From assembly GCF_007828865.1 (NCBI RefSeq), contig NZ_VIVK01000001.1, forward strand, positions 5,084,001-5,148,000: a DNA stretch of 64,000 nucleotides, written 5' to 3'. The notes under the pieces are model-generated. The model was not told the origin of the DNA. It was given only the letters and a program-made list of their open reading frames with translations, and did no database searches. Positions 24,685-32,778 of this stretch are shown in pieces (positions within the stretch are counted from its first letter, which is position 1; every line of letters starts with the position of its first letter). Both the position numbers and the translations under genes were made by a program. This DNA is from Kribbella amoyensis. GTDB taxonomy: Bacteria > Actinomycetota > Actinomycetes > Propionibacteriales > Kribbellaceae.

Positions 24685-24848
24685 GACTTTGTGCACACGC
24701 CAACCACCGCTCCCGCGCCCCAGCCGACTTTGTGCGCACGCCAACCACCGCTCCCGCGCCCCAGCCGACTTTGTGCGCACGCCAACCACCGCTCCCGCGC
24801 CCCAGCCGACTTCGTGCACTCCAGCCACCGCACCACCCCAGCCACTGA
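24685..24848. repeat. 41-bp tandem repeat, four units, each beginning with GACTTTGTGCGC
   Basis: GACTTTGTGCRC starts at 24685, 24726 and 24767, and a variant GACTTCGTGCAC at 24808, exactly 41 bp apart. The rest of the unit reads ACGCCAACCACCGCTCCCGC and CCCAGCC. The last unit is followed 48 bases later by the inverted arm GCGCACAAAGTC at 24856, so it also forms a palindromic element. Confidence 0.88.
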
Positions 24849-25004
24849 CCAGTACGCGCACAAAGTCACTCCTGAAGCGGGCGGACGCCCCGCCAACGAC
24901 GTGGTCACCTGCGCGACTGAAGGCCTCATGCGGCGACGAGGCCGGCAGCGGGGACTGTCCGTCGAACGGTGTTTCCGGCAGCGCGATGCCCGCCGGTGCG
25001 GTCG

Positions 25005-25332
25005 GTCTTTGTGCGCCCATCAGCCACGTGATCGCGTACCCCGCGGTCGGTGGCCGCACAAAGTCGCGCCGGCCTGCGACCTTGTGCGCCGATTGGTCGC
25101 TAGGGGCCATTGGCGCTGGGCGGCGTGTGCACAAAGTCGCTCCTCGCTTGGGCGTCTTGCTGCCCCGGGGCTCGGTCGGCATCCCCGGCCGGCTGGTGGA
25201 CCTTGTGTACGTCTCGGTCAGGTGAGCGTGTACGTCGTGGTCGGTGGGTGCACGAGGTCGCGTTGGTCGGCGACTTTGTGCGCGTGCTGGTTGCGGTGGG
25301 CTGCTGGTGGTGTGTGGTGCGTGCACAAAGTC
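25005..25332. repeat. Four palindromic GACTTTGTGCGC elements with constant arm spacing
   Basis: Plus-orientation arms at 25005, 25078, 25199 and 25272 each have an inverted arm exactly 49 bases later, at 25054, 25127, 25248 and 25321. Each element is therefore 12 + 37 + 12 = 61 bp. Elements 1-2 and 3-4 are each 73 bases apart, giving two pairs. Loop sequences differ, but three end in GGTGG. Arms vary by one to three bases from GACTTTGTGCGC. Confidence 0.85.
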
Positions 25333-25384
25333 GATTGGGGCAAGCGGAGCGTCGGCCGGGCGGGCCGGGGGGAGCGGGCCGCTG

Positions 25385-25516
25385 GATGCGCGGGCCGAGG
25401 GACGAGCGGGGCCGAGGGATGCGAGGGCCGAGGGACGGGCGGGGCCGGGGGATGCGCGGACCGAGGGACGAGCGGGGCCGGGGTTGGCGGGCCGAGGGAC
25501 GAGCGGCGCGAGGGAG
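25385..25516. repeat. 33-bp tandem repeat, about four units
   Basis: GATGCGCGGGCCGAGGGACG-type units begin at 25385, 25418 and 25451, with a diverged fourth at 25484. Because 33 is divisible by three, every frame through it looks like a repetitive protein; no start signal or domain supports coding. Confidence 0.8.
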
Positions 25517-25672
25517 GTGTCGGGTGCGGGTGGTCTCTGGGAGGTGGCCCGAGGGTGGAGAGCTACGCGGCTGGGTTGGACGGACGTTGGCGGACTCGTG
25601 TGGAGGCGGCGAGCTGCGTGGAGATAAAGAGCTACGCGTGGAGGTCGGGCTATGGGCGGGGTAGGTGAGGAG

Positions 25673-26701
25673 CTAGGGGCGGGGGACGGGTGGGGGTGCG
25701 GTGGTCCAGTGGGGTTGGGGGTCGGGGCGGTTCTGGCCTCGGGTGAAGGCTGCTTTGAGGCGGTGGACGAGGTGGTGGGGTTCGTTGACGAGGTCTTCCC
25801 AGCCGAAGTGGAGGAGTTCCACGCCGAGGTCGGCGAGGCGTTGGTCGCGGAGATGGGCGCGGCGGAGGAGGGCTCGTCTTTCGGGTGCGGTCTCGGCTTC
25901 GTACTTCGCCAGGCCGTCCGCCTCGGCGATGGTGCGGAACTGGGGCCACCAGAAGTCGACGCGTTCGGGCATCCAGTCGATCCCGTCGCCGAATCTCGCC
26001 TGCAGGATCGGGCGAGGGAGCTTGGCTGAATCGAACACGGCGCGGGCGATGGATTCGAGGGCCGACTCTGCGCGCGGGTCGCCTAGCGCGATCGTGCGGC
26101 GGGCGCGTTGGATGCCCGGCCAGCGTCGTTGCCGGGTGAGGACGGCGTCGAGGTCGGCCATCGACGTACCGAGTCGGAGGGCGTGGTCGACCGTGACGAG
26201 CGCTTCCTGGACGGGTAGCTCCCGCGCCAGGTCGACGACGGTTCTCGCGTCGGTGGTTCGGCGGAGAATGCCGCGTTGGTCGAGGTCGCCTTTCACGAGG
26301 CCCGCGCGGCGGAGTACCACGTCTGGGCGGTAGTGATTGCGTGTCGCGGTCGGCCGACGGGTGAGCCAGACCGCGTTGGCCGGCGGCGCGTCCGGACGTT
26401 GCGCCTCCACCCAGTACCTCAGGTTGGCCAGACGAGCCGCGCTGAGGTGGCTGAGTACGGATCCTGGGTACGCCGCTTGGAGGCAGGCGAGGCGGGCCCA
26501 TTCGGGGTCGGTCGTGCCGTCGAGGTAGTACCGGTTGACGTGGTGCAGGTGGCCGCGCCGGACCAGTCGGCGCAGGTCGTGATCCTCCAGGCCGGCTGCC
26601 CGCAGTTCGTGGCGGCGGCGCGGTGCTTGGGCCGCGGTGACGACGAGCGCCCGCGTTGTTGTATCCAGTCGATCCACACGGGCAATGTGCCGTCGTTCCA
26701 C
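25673..26701 (-). CDS. DUF559 / AbiEi-like protein, actinobacterial type
   Basis: About 342 aa. The N-terminal winged-helix part (RRHELRAAGLEDHDLRRLVR then GHLHHVNRYYL) resembles AbiEi antitoxin-type domains. The C-terminal part contains ADGLAKYEAETAPERRALLR and GWEDLVNEP, the DUF559/Vsr-like endonuclease-fold pattern (D, then E, then W) common in lone actinobacterial proteins. Function unknown; no toxin partner is adjacent. The start is uncertain: GTG 26701 gives VERRHIARVD, and GTG 26677 is also possible. It sits between two repeat blocks. Confidence 0.72.
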   Translation of the reverse strand: MERRHIARVDRLDTTTRALVVTAAQAPRRRHELRAAGLEDHDLRRLVRRGHLHHVNRYYLDGTTDPEWARLACLQAAYPGSVLSHLSAARLANLRYWVEAQRPDAPPANAVWLTRRPTATRNHYRPDVVLRRAGLVKGDLDQRGILRRTTDARTVVDLARELPVQEALVTVDHALRLGTSMADLDAVLTRQRRWPGIQRARRTIALGDPRAESALESIARAVFDSAKLPRPILQARFGDGIDWMPERVDFWWPQFRTIAEADGLAKYEAETAPERRALLRRAHLRDQRLADLGVELLHFGWEDLVNEPHHLVHRLKAAFTRGQNRPDPQPHWTTAPPPVPRP

Positions 26702-26762
26702 TGCCCGCCACGCACCCTTCTCGCGTCTGTGGACAAGCCGCGTGGATTCACCTGATGCGCAG

Positions 26763-26854
26763 CTCTTTGTGCGCGGGCCAGTCACGATCTGAGGCTGAGT
26801 TTGGCTGATGCGTGCCCAAAGTCGGGGACGGGTGACCGATGGGTGCTCAAAGTG
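26763..26854. repeat. Diverged palindromic element with the 49/31 spacing
   Basis: CTCTTTGTGCGC at 26763, the inverted arm GTGCCCAAAGTC at 26812 and a second inverted arm GTGCTCAAAGTG at 26843. The offsets 49 and 31 are identical to those at 4240 and 4408, and the loop begins GGGCCAG like the 4408 copy. It is a more diverged member of the same family. Confidence 0.75.
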
Positions 26855-26879
26855 GAGGTGGCTGCCGGGGCGCTGCGCG

Positions 26880-26995
26880 GGGTCACGAGCGCGCCGGGCA
26901 CGAGCGCGCCGGGCACGGGGCGCGCGAGGGCGCGGGGCGCGCGGGGGCGCGGGGGCGCGGGGGGCGCGGGGGCGCGAGGGCGCGGGGGTGGGTCT
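26880..26995 (+). repeat. G-rich low-complexity run, possible G-quadruplex
   Basis: Two GAGCGCGCCGGGCAC units lead into a run of at least five GGG-GGGGGG tracts separated mostly by CGC, almost free of T. Four or more G tracts in 50 bases could form a G-quadruplex on the plus strand, about 50 bases upstream of the GNAT gene. Confidence 0.6.
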
Positions 26996-27043
26996 GGGGA
27001 AACTCGGGTGCGGATTGTCGATGGGGTGGTGTGGGATCGGGGG

Positions 27044-27910
27044 ATGAGGATCGAGTTGGGGACGCCTGGTGTCGGTGGGTTGGCGGAGGTTGTGGGGGTG
27101 TTGGGGGACTGGCAGGGGGATCGGGGGTCGGTGCAGCTGCATCCTGGGGACTTGGGGTGGTACTGGCGGTTCGGGGTCGAGCGGACTGCTGGTGCGGTGC
27201 GGACTTGGCGGGTGGACGGGGTGATCGGGGCGGTCGGGATGTTGGACGAGCCTGATCTGGTGCGGATCGCGATCGCGCCCGAGTTGCAGCAGGACGAGGA
27301 GTTCGCGCGGGTGCTTGCGGCGGACTGCGCTGATCCGGAGCGTGGGGTGCTGATCGAGGGGAAGGTGTACGTCGAGGCCCCGATGGGTTCGCGGGTGCAG
27401 GACCTGTTGTTCAAGGAGGGGTGGGACCTCGACGAGCCGTGGACGCCGCTGCGCCGGGATCTGACCGAGCCGGTCGAGGATTCGGGGATGCGGGTGGAGC
27501 CGGTGACACCGGCGACCTCGGCCGAACGGACCGCGGTGCAGCGGGCTTCGTTCGACGGGTCCACGTTCACCGACGAGCGTTGGCAGGCGATGGCGGCCGG
27601 GACTCCGTACGCGGGGGCGCGGTGCCTGCTGGGGCGCGACGGCGACGGTACTGCGGTGGCCGGGGTGACCGTGTGGTCCGCGGGGCGGGGGAAGCCTGGG
27701 TTGATCGAGCCGATGGGGGTGCACCGCGCGCATCGCGGTCACGGGTACGGCCGCGCGATCACGGTGGCCGCGGCGGCGATGTTGCGGGAGCTCGGGGCGT
27801 CGACTGCGGTGGTCTGTACGCCGAGCTTCAACGTCGGCGCGGTCGCCACGTACCGCGCGGCCGGGTTCGCGCCGCTGCCCGAGACGCGCGACCTGGTCCG
27901 GAAGGGCTGA
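27044..27910 (+). CDS. GNAT-family N-acetyltransferase
   Basis: 288 aa. The C-terminal half holds the acetyl-CoA motif: LIEPMGVHRAHRGHGYGRAI (HRGHGYGRA binds the pyrophosphate) followed by ATYRAAGF. The N-terminal half (about 1-145) may be a second, weaker GNAT-like domain. The acceptor is unknown. I chose ATG 27044, preceded by a GGGGG stretch; a start further upstream would enter the G-rich run. It converges on the dipeptidase gene with a hairpin between. Confidence 0.8.
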   Translation: MRIELGTPGVGGLAEVVGVLGDWQGDRGSVQLHPGDLGWYWRFGVERTAGAVRTWRVDGVIGAVGMLDEPDLVRIAIAPELQQDEEFARVLAADCADPERGVLIEGKVYVEAPMGSRVQDLLFKEGWDLDEPWTPLRRDLTEPVEDSGMRVEPVTPATSAERTAVQRASFDGSTFTDERWQAMAAGTPYAGARCLLGRDGDGTAVAGVTVWSAGRGKPGLIEPMGVHRAHRGHGYGRAITVAAAAMLRELGASTAVVCTPSFNVGAVATYRAAGFAPLPETRDLVRKG

Positions 27911-27915
27911 GCCGA

Positions 27916-27941
27916 CCCGGCGACACCACGGTGCCGCCGGG
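27916..27941. terminator. Hairpin between GNAT and dipeptidase genes
   Basis: CCCGGCGACA (27916-27925) pairs with TGCCGCCGGG (27932-27941) with one A-C mismatch and a 6-nt loop, between two convergent stop codons. Confidence 0.55.
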
Positions 27942-27969
27942 CGGCCGCATGACCCGAGGTTCCCTGGAA

Positions 27970-29076
27970 CTACGCGGAGGCCTCGTCGGCGGCGCGGAGG
28001 ACGCGGAGGATGTTGCCGCCGGCAAGTTTCGCGAGCTCGGGGTCGGACCAGCCGCGATCGGCCAGGGCGCGGAACAGGGTCGGGTACGTCGCGACGTCGC
28101 TCAGCCCGATCGGGAACTGCGGGCAGCCGTCGTAGTCGCCGCCGAGGCCGATGTGGTCGATGCCGGCCACCTCGCGGACGTGCTCGACGTGCGCCACCAC
28201 GTCGTCCACGGTGACCTGTGGCCGCGGTACGTCGTACTCGGTCTTCAGCTTCTTCTGGTCGGCCGGGCGCAGCGGGTCGAGGTCGGGGTACGCCGCGCGC
28301 GCCCCGGCCACCCAGTCGACGAACGGCTGCGAGACGAAGTACGGGACGAACGTGACCATGCAGACGCCGCCGTTTCCGCTGAGCGTCCGCAGCACGTCGT
28401 CCGGGACGTTCCGCGGAACGTCGCAGACGGCGCGGGCCGAGGAGTGGCTGAAGATCACCGGCGCCGTGGTGACGCGGAGCGCGTGCCGCATCGTGTCGGC
28501 GGAGACGTGCGACAGGTCGACGAGCATGCCGAGCCGGTTCATCTCCGCGACGACCTGCTCGCCGAACTCGTTCAGCCCGCCGAGCACCGGTTCGTCGGTC
28601 GCCGAGTCGGCCCAGGAGACGTTGTTGTTGTGGGTCAGTGTCATGTACCGGACGCCGAGCTCGCGCATGATCCGGAGCACGCCGAGCGACTCGCCGATCG
28701 AGTGCCCGCCCTCCATCCCCATCAGCGAGCCGATCCGCCGGTCCTTGAACGCGGCCTCCACGTCGTCGGCGGTGGGGGTGAGCGCGAGCGAGTCCGGGAA
28801 CCGTGCGACGAACCGCCGGACGAAGTCGATCTGCTCGAACGTGCGCCGGACCGCGTCGTCGTCCTGCGGCACCCACAGCGACCAGAACTGGGCCGCCACC
28901 TGGCCGAGCCGGAGCCGGGGCAGGTCGGTGTGCAGCTTCGGCACCGAGATGCTCAGGTCGACCGCGTCCAGGTCGTAGTCGCAGAGCTCGTGAAAGGCGA
29001 TCGGCAGGTCGTTGTGGCCGTCGATCAGCGGATGGTCCTGCAGCAGGGTCTGCACCCGGGCAACGCTCGTCGTCAT
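27970..29076 (-). CDS. Membrane dipeptidase family (renal dipeptidase-like, peptidase M19)
   Basis: 368 aa TIM-barrel zinc peptidase. Metal ligands are visible as DGHND (H21, D23), the bridging glutamate in MGMEGGHSIG, DLSHVS and FSHSSAR; the C-terminal GLGGDYDG is also conserved. The family hydrolyses dipeptides, including those with a D-residue. No signal peptide is present, so it is probably cytoplasmic despite the family name. It is divergent from hisI, 100 bases apart. Confidence 0.9.
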   Translation of the reverse strand: MTTSVARVQTLLQDHPLIDGHNDLPIAFHELCDYDLDAVDLSISVPKLHTDLPRLRLGQVAAQFWSLWVPQDDDAVRRTFEQIDFVRRFVARFPDSLALTPTADDVEAAFKDRRIGSLMGMEGGHSIGESLGVLRIMRELGVRYMTLTHNNNVSWADSATDEPVLGGLNEFGEQVVAEMNRLGMLVDLSHVSADTMRHALRVTTAPVIFSHSSARAVCDVPRNVPDDVLRTLSGNGGVCMVTFVPYFVSQPFVDWVAGARAAYPDLDPLRPADQKKLKTEYDVPRPQVTVDDVVAHVEHVREVAGIDHIGLGGDYDGCPQFPIGLSDVATYPTLFRALADRGWSDPELAKLAGGNILRVLRAADEASA

Positions 29077-29163
29077 CCGCTCATCCTGTCAGGCTCGCGG
29101 GTTCGGCGCTGCCGTGCCCGTCGAGCCGTCACCCTGCTGGTCGGGACCGCGACACCGATCGGC

Positions 29164-29169
29164 GACAAT
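29164..29169 (+). promoter_or_regulatory. Putative -10 of the hisI-trp transcript (leaderless)
   Basis: GACAAT ends 6 nt before the hisI GTG, with no Shine-Dalgarno in between. The -35 region is not recognisable. Confidence 0.45.
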
Positions 29170-29175
29170 GGGCCC

Positions 29176-29505
29176 GTGAGTATCGAGGAGCTGACGTTCG
29201 ACGCGGCCGGGCTGATCCCGGCCGTGGTGCAGCAGTACGACACCCGCGAGGTCCTGATGGTCGGCTGGATGGACGCCGAAGCCGTCCGCCGGACCGCGGC
29301 CACCGGCCGGAGTACGTTCTGGTCCCGCAGCCGGCAGGAGTACTGGGTGAAGGGCGAGACCAGCGGTCATCGCCAGCACGTGAAGCAGATCCTCGTCGAC
29401 TGCGACGCCGACACCCTGCTGGTGCTGGTGGACCAGGAAGGGCCGGCCTGTCACAAGGGGACCCGCAGCTGCTTCGAGCACGGTGAGATCGAGGTCAAGG
29501 CATGA
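29176..29505 (+). CDS. hisI: Phosphoribosyl-AMP cyclohydrolase
   Basis: 109 aa, single-function HisI without a HisE domain. It opens the adenine ring of phosphoribosyl-AMP in histidine synthesis. The zinc and Mg2+ ligands are present: DCDAD (C76, D77, D79), C92 (PACHKG) and C99 (RSCF). The [17 protein letters not shown] signature is intact. The GTG start is fixed by family length and by the -10 box upstream. Its stop overlaps trpE, so histidine and tryptophan genes share a transcript here. Confidence 0.95.
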   Translation: MSIEELTFDAAGLIPAVVQQYDTREVLMVGWMDAEAVRRTAATGRSTFWSRSRQEYWVKGETSGHRQHVKQILVDCDADTLLVLVDQEGPACHKGTRSCFEHGEIEVKA

Positions 29506-30995
29506 CGACGAGCCCGTCCCTGGAGACCTTCCGCGAGTACGCGAAGGACCGCCGGGTCATCCCGGTCACCCGCCGGCTGCTGGCCGACGCGGAGACGCCG
29601 ATCGCGGTCTACGGCAAGCTCGCGGCCGAGCGCCCCGGCACCTTCCTGCTCGAGTCCGCGGAGAACGGCGGCGTCTGGTCGCGGTACTCGTTCATCGGGG
29701 TCCGCAGCGCCGCGACGCTGACCGAACGCAACGGCGAGGCGGTCTGGACGGGCAACCCGCCGGTCGGCCTGCCCGAGCACGGTGACCCGTTGCGGGCGCT
29801 GCGCGAGACGCTGGAGATCCTGCACACGCCGCGCCTTCCCGACCTGCCCCCGTTGACCGGCGGCATGGTCGGCTTCCTCGGGTACGACGCGGTGCGCCGG
29901 CTGGAGAAGTTGCCGGACACAACGGTCGACGACCTCGGCCTGCCCGAGCTGACGTTCCTGTTCGCCACCGATCTGGCCGCGCTCGACCACGAGACCGGCG
30001 AGATCTGGCTGATCGCGAACGCGGTGAACTGGGACGACTCCGACGACCGGGTGGACGACGCGTACGCCGACGCGGTCCGCCGGCTCGACGCGATGGAGAA
30101 GGACCTGGCCCAGCCCACCCCGTCGTACGTGGTGCGCGCGGACCGGACCGCGATCCCGGAGCCGCACCGGCAGCGGTCCAGCGCGGAGTACCGGGAGGCC
30201 GTCGAGCACGCCAAGGAGGAGATCCGGGCCGGCGAGGCGTTCCAGATCGTCGTGTCCCAGCGGTTCGAGCTGGAGACGTCGGCGAGCGCGCTGGACATCT
30301 ACCGGGTGCTGCGCCGGTCGAACCCGAGCCCGTACATGTACCTGGTCCGGCTGGACGGCTTCGACATCGTCGGGTCCAGCCCGGAGGCGCTCGTCAAGGT
30401 CACCGACAACAAGGTGATCCTGCACCCGATCGCCGGAACCCGTCGCCGTGGCGCGACCCCGGAGGAGGACCACGCGCTGGAGGAGGAGCTGCGCGCCGAC
30501 GCGAAGGAGCGGGCCGAGCACCTGATGCTGGTCGACCTCGGCCGCAACGACGTCGGCCGGGTCTGCGCGCCGGGCACGGTCGAGGTGGTCGACTTCATGG
30601 ACGTCCGGCGGTACAGCCACGTGATGCACCTGGAGTCGACCGTGACCGGGCGGCTCGCGGCCGGCAAGACCGCCTTCGACGCGCTCACCGCGGCGTTCCC
30701 GGCCGGTACCTTGTCGGGGGCGCCGAAGCCGCGCGCGATGGAGATCATCGACAAGCTCGAGGTGACCAGACGCGGCGTGTACGGCGGGGTGGTCGGCTAC
30801 CTCGACTTCGCCGGTGACGCGGACACCGCGATCGCGATCCGTACCGCCGTCCTGCGCGGGAAGACCGCGTACGTGCAGGCCGGTGCGGGCATCGTGGCGG
30901 ACTCGGACCCGGCGGCCGAGGACGCCGAGTGCCGGACGAAGGCGGCGGCGGTGCTGAACGCGATCGCCGTGGCCGGAACGTTCTCCGAGGTCTGA
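29502..30995 (+). CDS. trpE: Anthranilate synthase component I
   Basis: 497 aa. It converts chorismate and ammonia (from TrpG) to anthranilate. The tryptophan-feedback pocket LLES is present near residue 50 ([10 protein letters not shown]), and the chorismate-binding C-terminal domain shows [33 protein letters not shown] and [13 protein letters not shown]. No trpG or trpD is in the window. The ATG overlaps the hisI stop and the TGA overlaps the next ATG. Confidence 0.96.
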   Translation: MTTSPSLETFREYAKDRRVIPVTRRLLADAETPIAVYGKLAAERPGTFLLESAENGGVWSRYSFIGVRSAATLTERNGEAVWTGNPPVGLPEHGDPLRALRETLEILHTPRLPDLPPLTGGMVGFLGYDAVRRLEKLPDTTVDDLGLPELTFLFATDLAALDHETGEIWLIANAVNWDDSDDRVDDAYADAVRRLDAMEKDLAQPTPSYVVRADRTAIPEPHRQRSSAEYREAVEHAKEEIRAGEAFQIVVSQRFELETSASALDIYRVLRRSNPSPYMYLVRLDGFDIVGSSPEALVKVTDNKVILHPIAGTRRRGATPEEDHALEEELRADAKERAEHLMLVDLGRNDVGRVCAPGTVEVVDFMDVRRYSHVMHLESTVTGRLAAGKTAFDALTAAFPAGTLSGAPKPRAMEIIDKLEVTRRGVYGGVVGYLDFAGDADTAIAIRTAVLRGKTAYVQAGAGIVADSDPAAEDAECRTKAAAVLNAIAVAGTFSEV

Positions 30996-31525
30996 TGCGC
31001 TCACAACGTCTGGTCGATCTGCTCGCCGTCCTGGCGCTGGCCCTGCTCGCGCTGTCGGCCTACCTGAACTGGTCGTACGGCGACCCGGGCAGCGGCCGGC
31101 CCCGGGTGGAGTTCAGCGGGTACTCGGTCACGCGCGCCCCGGTCACGCTGGCGCTGGCCGCGTTGGTCGCGGTCGTCGTCACCAAGCTGGCCGGGACGGC
31201 GTTGCGCCGAGTCCTGGCCGTGCTCGTCGTGCTGATGGGTGTGGCCGCGATCGGTGTCGCGCTGCAGGTCCGGCCGAACGCGGAGGAGCTGAGCCGGTTG
31301 CGGCCGGAGCTCAGCCAGGCCGTGACCGACCAGGTGGTGCTGACGACGGGACCGGCGCCGTGGTTCGCGTTGGCCGGGGGAGTGGCCCTGGTCACGGCGG
31401 GGGTGATCGCGCTGTCGACGGCCCATCACTGGCGGCGACCGACGGCGAAGTACGACCGGGATCCGGCCGCCACACCGGCCGATCAGTGGAAGGCGATCGA
31501 CGCGGGTGAGGACCCGACGATCTGA
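30995..31525 (+). CDS. Trp-operon-associated membrane protein (TIGR02234 family)
   Basis: 176 aa with four predicted membrane segments (about 8-25, 48-65, 70-90, 128-148) and a hydrophilic C-terminal tail. It has the position, size and topology of the actinobacterial family that always sits between trpE and trpC; the role is unproven. The ATG shares a base with the trpE stop. Confidence 0.88.
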   Translation: MRSQRLVDLLAVLALALLALSAYLNWSYGDPGSGRPRVEFSGYSVTRAPVTLALAALVAVVVTKLAGTALRRVLAVLVVLMGVAAIGVALQVRPNAEELSRLRPELSQAVTDQVVLTTGPAPWFALAGGVALVTAGVIALSTAHHWRRPTAKYDRDPAATPADQWKAIDAGEDPTI

Positions 31526-31580
31526 TCGCGGCGGCCTACCGCCACAATAGGACGGGACGACAGGAGGAGTGGCGCCAACT

Positions 31581-31841
31581 ATGGACAAGACGACCGCTGA
31601 TCAGCCGGTGGCATTCGAGAGCGACGAAGGTCACGCGGGCGGCCTGCACGGAAGCACTCCGGCGGCCTGGACCGCCGTGGTGATCGTGCTGCTCGGCTTC
31701 ACCCTCGGAGCCATCGCGATGGTGATGGGGCCGAACTGGGTGCTGTTCTGGATCTCCGTCGCGATCGCCCTCGTCGGCGGCCTGGTCGGCAAGGTGATGC
31801 AGCTGCTCGGCTTCGGCGCCAAGTCCAGCGACCACCACTGA
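31581..31841 (+). CDS. HGxxPAAW-family small membrane protein
   Basis: 86 aa. The family signature is HGSTPAAWTAV, followed by two membrane segments separated by GPNWVLFW. Actinobacteria-specific and regularly found in the trp locus; function unknown. I prefer ATG 31581 to GTG 31569, because AGGAGG at 31562-31567 is too close to the GTG. Confidence 0.88.
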   Translation: MDKTTADQPVAFESDEGHAGGLHGSTPAAWTAVVIVLLGFTLGAIAMVMGPNWVLFWISVAIALVGGLVGKVMQLLGFGAKSSDHH

Positions 31842-31856
31842 CGGACGGACGACTCG

Positions 31857-32663
31857 ATGACTGTGCTTGACGACATCCTCGCCGGGGTCCGGGAGGACCT
31901 GGCGGAGCGCCAGGCGCGGATCAGCCTGGACGACCTCAAGGTGGAGGCACACCGCAAGCCCGACGCCAAGGACCCGATGCCGAAGTTCCGCGGCGAGGGC
32001 ATCGCGGTGATCGCCGAGGTGAAGCGGTCCAGCCCGTCCAAGGGCGCGCTGGCCGACATCGCCGATCCGGCCGCGCTCGCCTCGGAGTACGAGGAGGGCG
32101 GCGCGGCCGCGATCTCGGTGCTAACCGAGAAGCGCCGGTTCAACGGCAGCCTGGAGGACCTGCGCGAGGTCCGCGGCCGGGTCGACGTTCCCGTGCTGCG
32201 CAAGGACTTCGTGGTCTCCTCGTACCAGCTGTGGGAGGCCCGGGCGGCCGGCGCCGACATGGTGCTGCTGATCGTGGCGGCGCTGGAGCAGGAGGCCCTG
32301 GTCTCGCTGATCGAGCGCGCGCACTCGATCGGTCTGTGCCCGCTGGTCGAGGTGCACGACGAGGAGGAGACCCGGCGTGCGGTGGACGCCGGAGCCCAGC
32401 TGATCGGCGTGAACAACCGCAACCTGAAGACCCTCGAGGTCGACCGGAACACCTTCGCCCGGGTCGCCCCGGTCATCCCGTCCAACGTGGTCCGGGTGGC
32501 GGAGTCCGGCGTCCGTGGCCCGCATGATGTAATCGAGTTCGCGCGCGCCGGGGCCGATGTCGTCCTCGTCGGTGAGACCCTGGTGACCGGCAGCGATCCC
32601 CGCTCCTCGGTCGCCGACCTGGTCGCTGCGGGATCGCATCCCGCCATCCAGCAGCGCCACTGA
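31857..32663 (+). CDS. trpC: Indole-3-glycerol-phosphate synthase
   Basis: 268-aa TIM barrel, monofunctional. It closes the indole ring of CdRP. The active-site loop [12 protein letters not shown] has the phosphate/catalytic lysines, with [17 protein letters not shown] and AESGVRG also intact. The start is 15 bases after the previous gene. It is followed by 115 untranslated bases with three hairpins before trpB, where streptomycetes carry the small trpM gene; no trpM is seen here. Confidence 0.96.
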   Translation: MTVLDDILAGVREDLAERQARISLDDLKVEAHRKPDAKDPMPKFRGEGIAVIAEVKRSSPSKGALADIADPAALASEYEEGGAAAISVLTEKRRFNGSLEDLREVRGRVDVPVLRKDFVVSSYQLWEARAAGADMVLLIVAALEQEALVSLIERAHSIGLCPLVEVHDEEETRRAVDAGAQLIGVNNRNLKTLEVDRNTFARVAPVIPSNVVRVAESGVRGPHDVIEFARAGADVVLVGETLVTGSDPRSSVADLVAAGSHPAIQQRH

Positions 32664-32671
32664 CAACAGAG

Positions 32672-32696
32672 GTGACCCGCTTCCAACCCGGGTCAC
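32672..32696 (+). promoter_or_regulatory. Hairpin 1 in the trpC-trpB gap
   Basis: GTGACCCG (32672-32679) pairs with CGGGTCAC (32689-32696). The same CGGGTCAC recurs at 32758-32765, just before the trpB ribosome site, so the left arm could pair with either copy. Two exclusive folds are possible. Confidence 0.5.
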
Positions 32697-32705
32697 TCGG
32701 TTCAC

Positions 32706-32737
32706 GAGCGGGTTCAACGAGACCGTTGAGCCCGCTC
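32706..32737 (+). terminator. Hairpin 2 in the trpC-trpB gap, terminator- or processing-like
   Basis: A 13-bp stem (32706-32718 with 32725-32737, one G-T wobble) and a 6-nt loop, followed by GAACGGTTTT. It could be a partial terminator, a processing barrier or part of an attenuator. No leader peptide with tryptophan codons is visible. Confidence 0.55.
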
Positions 32738-32778
32738 GAACGGTTTTCGACCCACGACGGGTCACGGAAGGCTTCACC

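Larger units (their letters stand above)
24415..25672. other. 1.26-kb gene-free stretch built from four kinds of short repeats
   Basis: No gene with family resemblance is visible here. The stretch holds a 22-bp array, a 41-bp array, several GACTTTGTGCGC palindromes and a 33-bp array, one after the other, with short unrelated links. Long open frames occur on both strands, but their proteins simply repeat short peptides with the DNA period and lack start signals, so I treat the region as non-coding. Confidence 0.7.
26702..27043. other. Intergenic stretch with a palindromic element and a G-rich run
   Basis: About 340 bases between the divergent DUF559-type and GNAT genes. It contains a GACTTTGTGCGC-type element (26763-26854) and an A/G/C low-complexity run (26880-26995). 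No gene is seen; frames through the G-rich run are compositional. Confidence 0.65.

Noticed and set aside
24685-24848. CRISPR array (regular 41-bp period)
   Set aside because: The whole 41-bp unit is repeated, so there are no unique spacers, only four units, and no cas genes nearby.
24167-25668. Several open frames of 230-350 codons through the repeat block
   Set aside because: Products repeat short peptides with the DNA period on both strands, lack start signals and show no domain.
25673-26701. Toxin-antitoxin pair
   Set aside because: Only an AbiEi-like/DUF559-type protein is present; no AbiEii nucleotidyltransferase or other toxin lies next to it.
32664-32778. T-box or classical trp attenuator
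   Set aside because: There is no AGGGTGGNACCGCG T-box sequence and no leader peptide with tryptophan codons.
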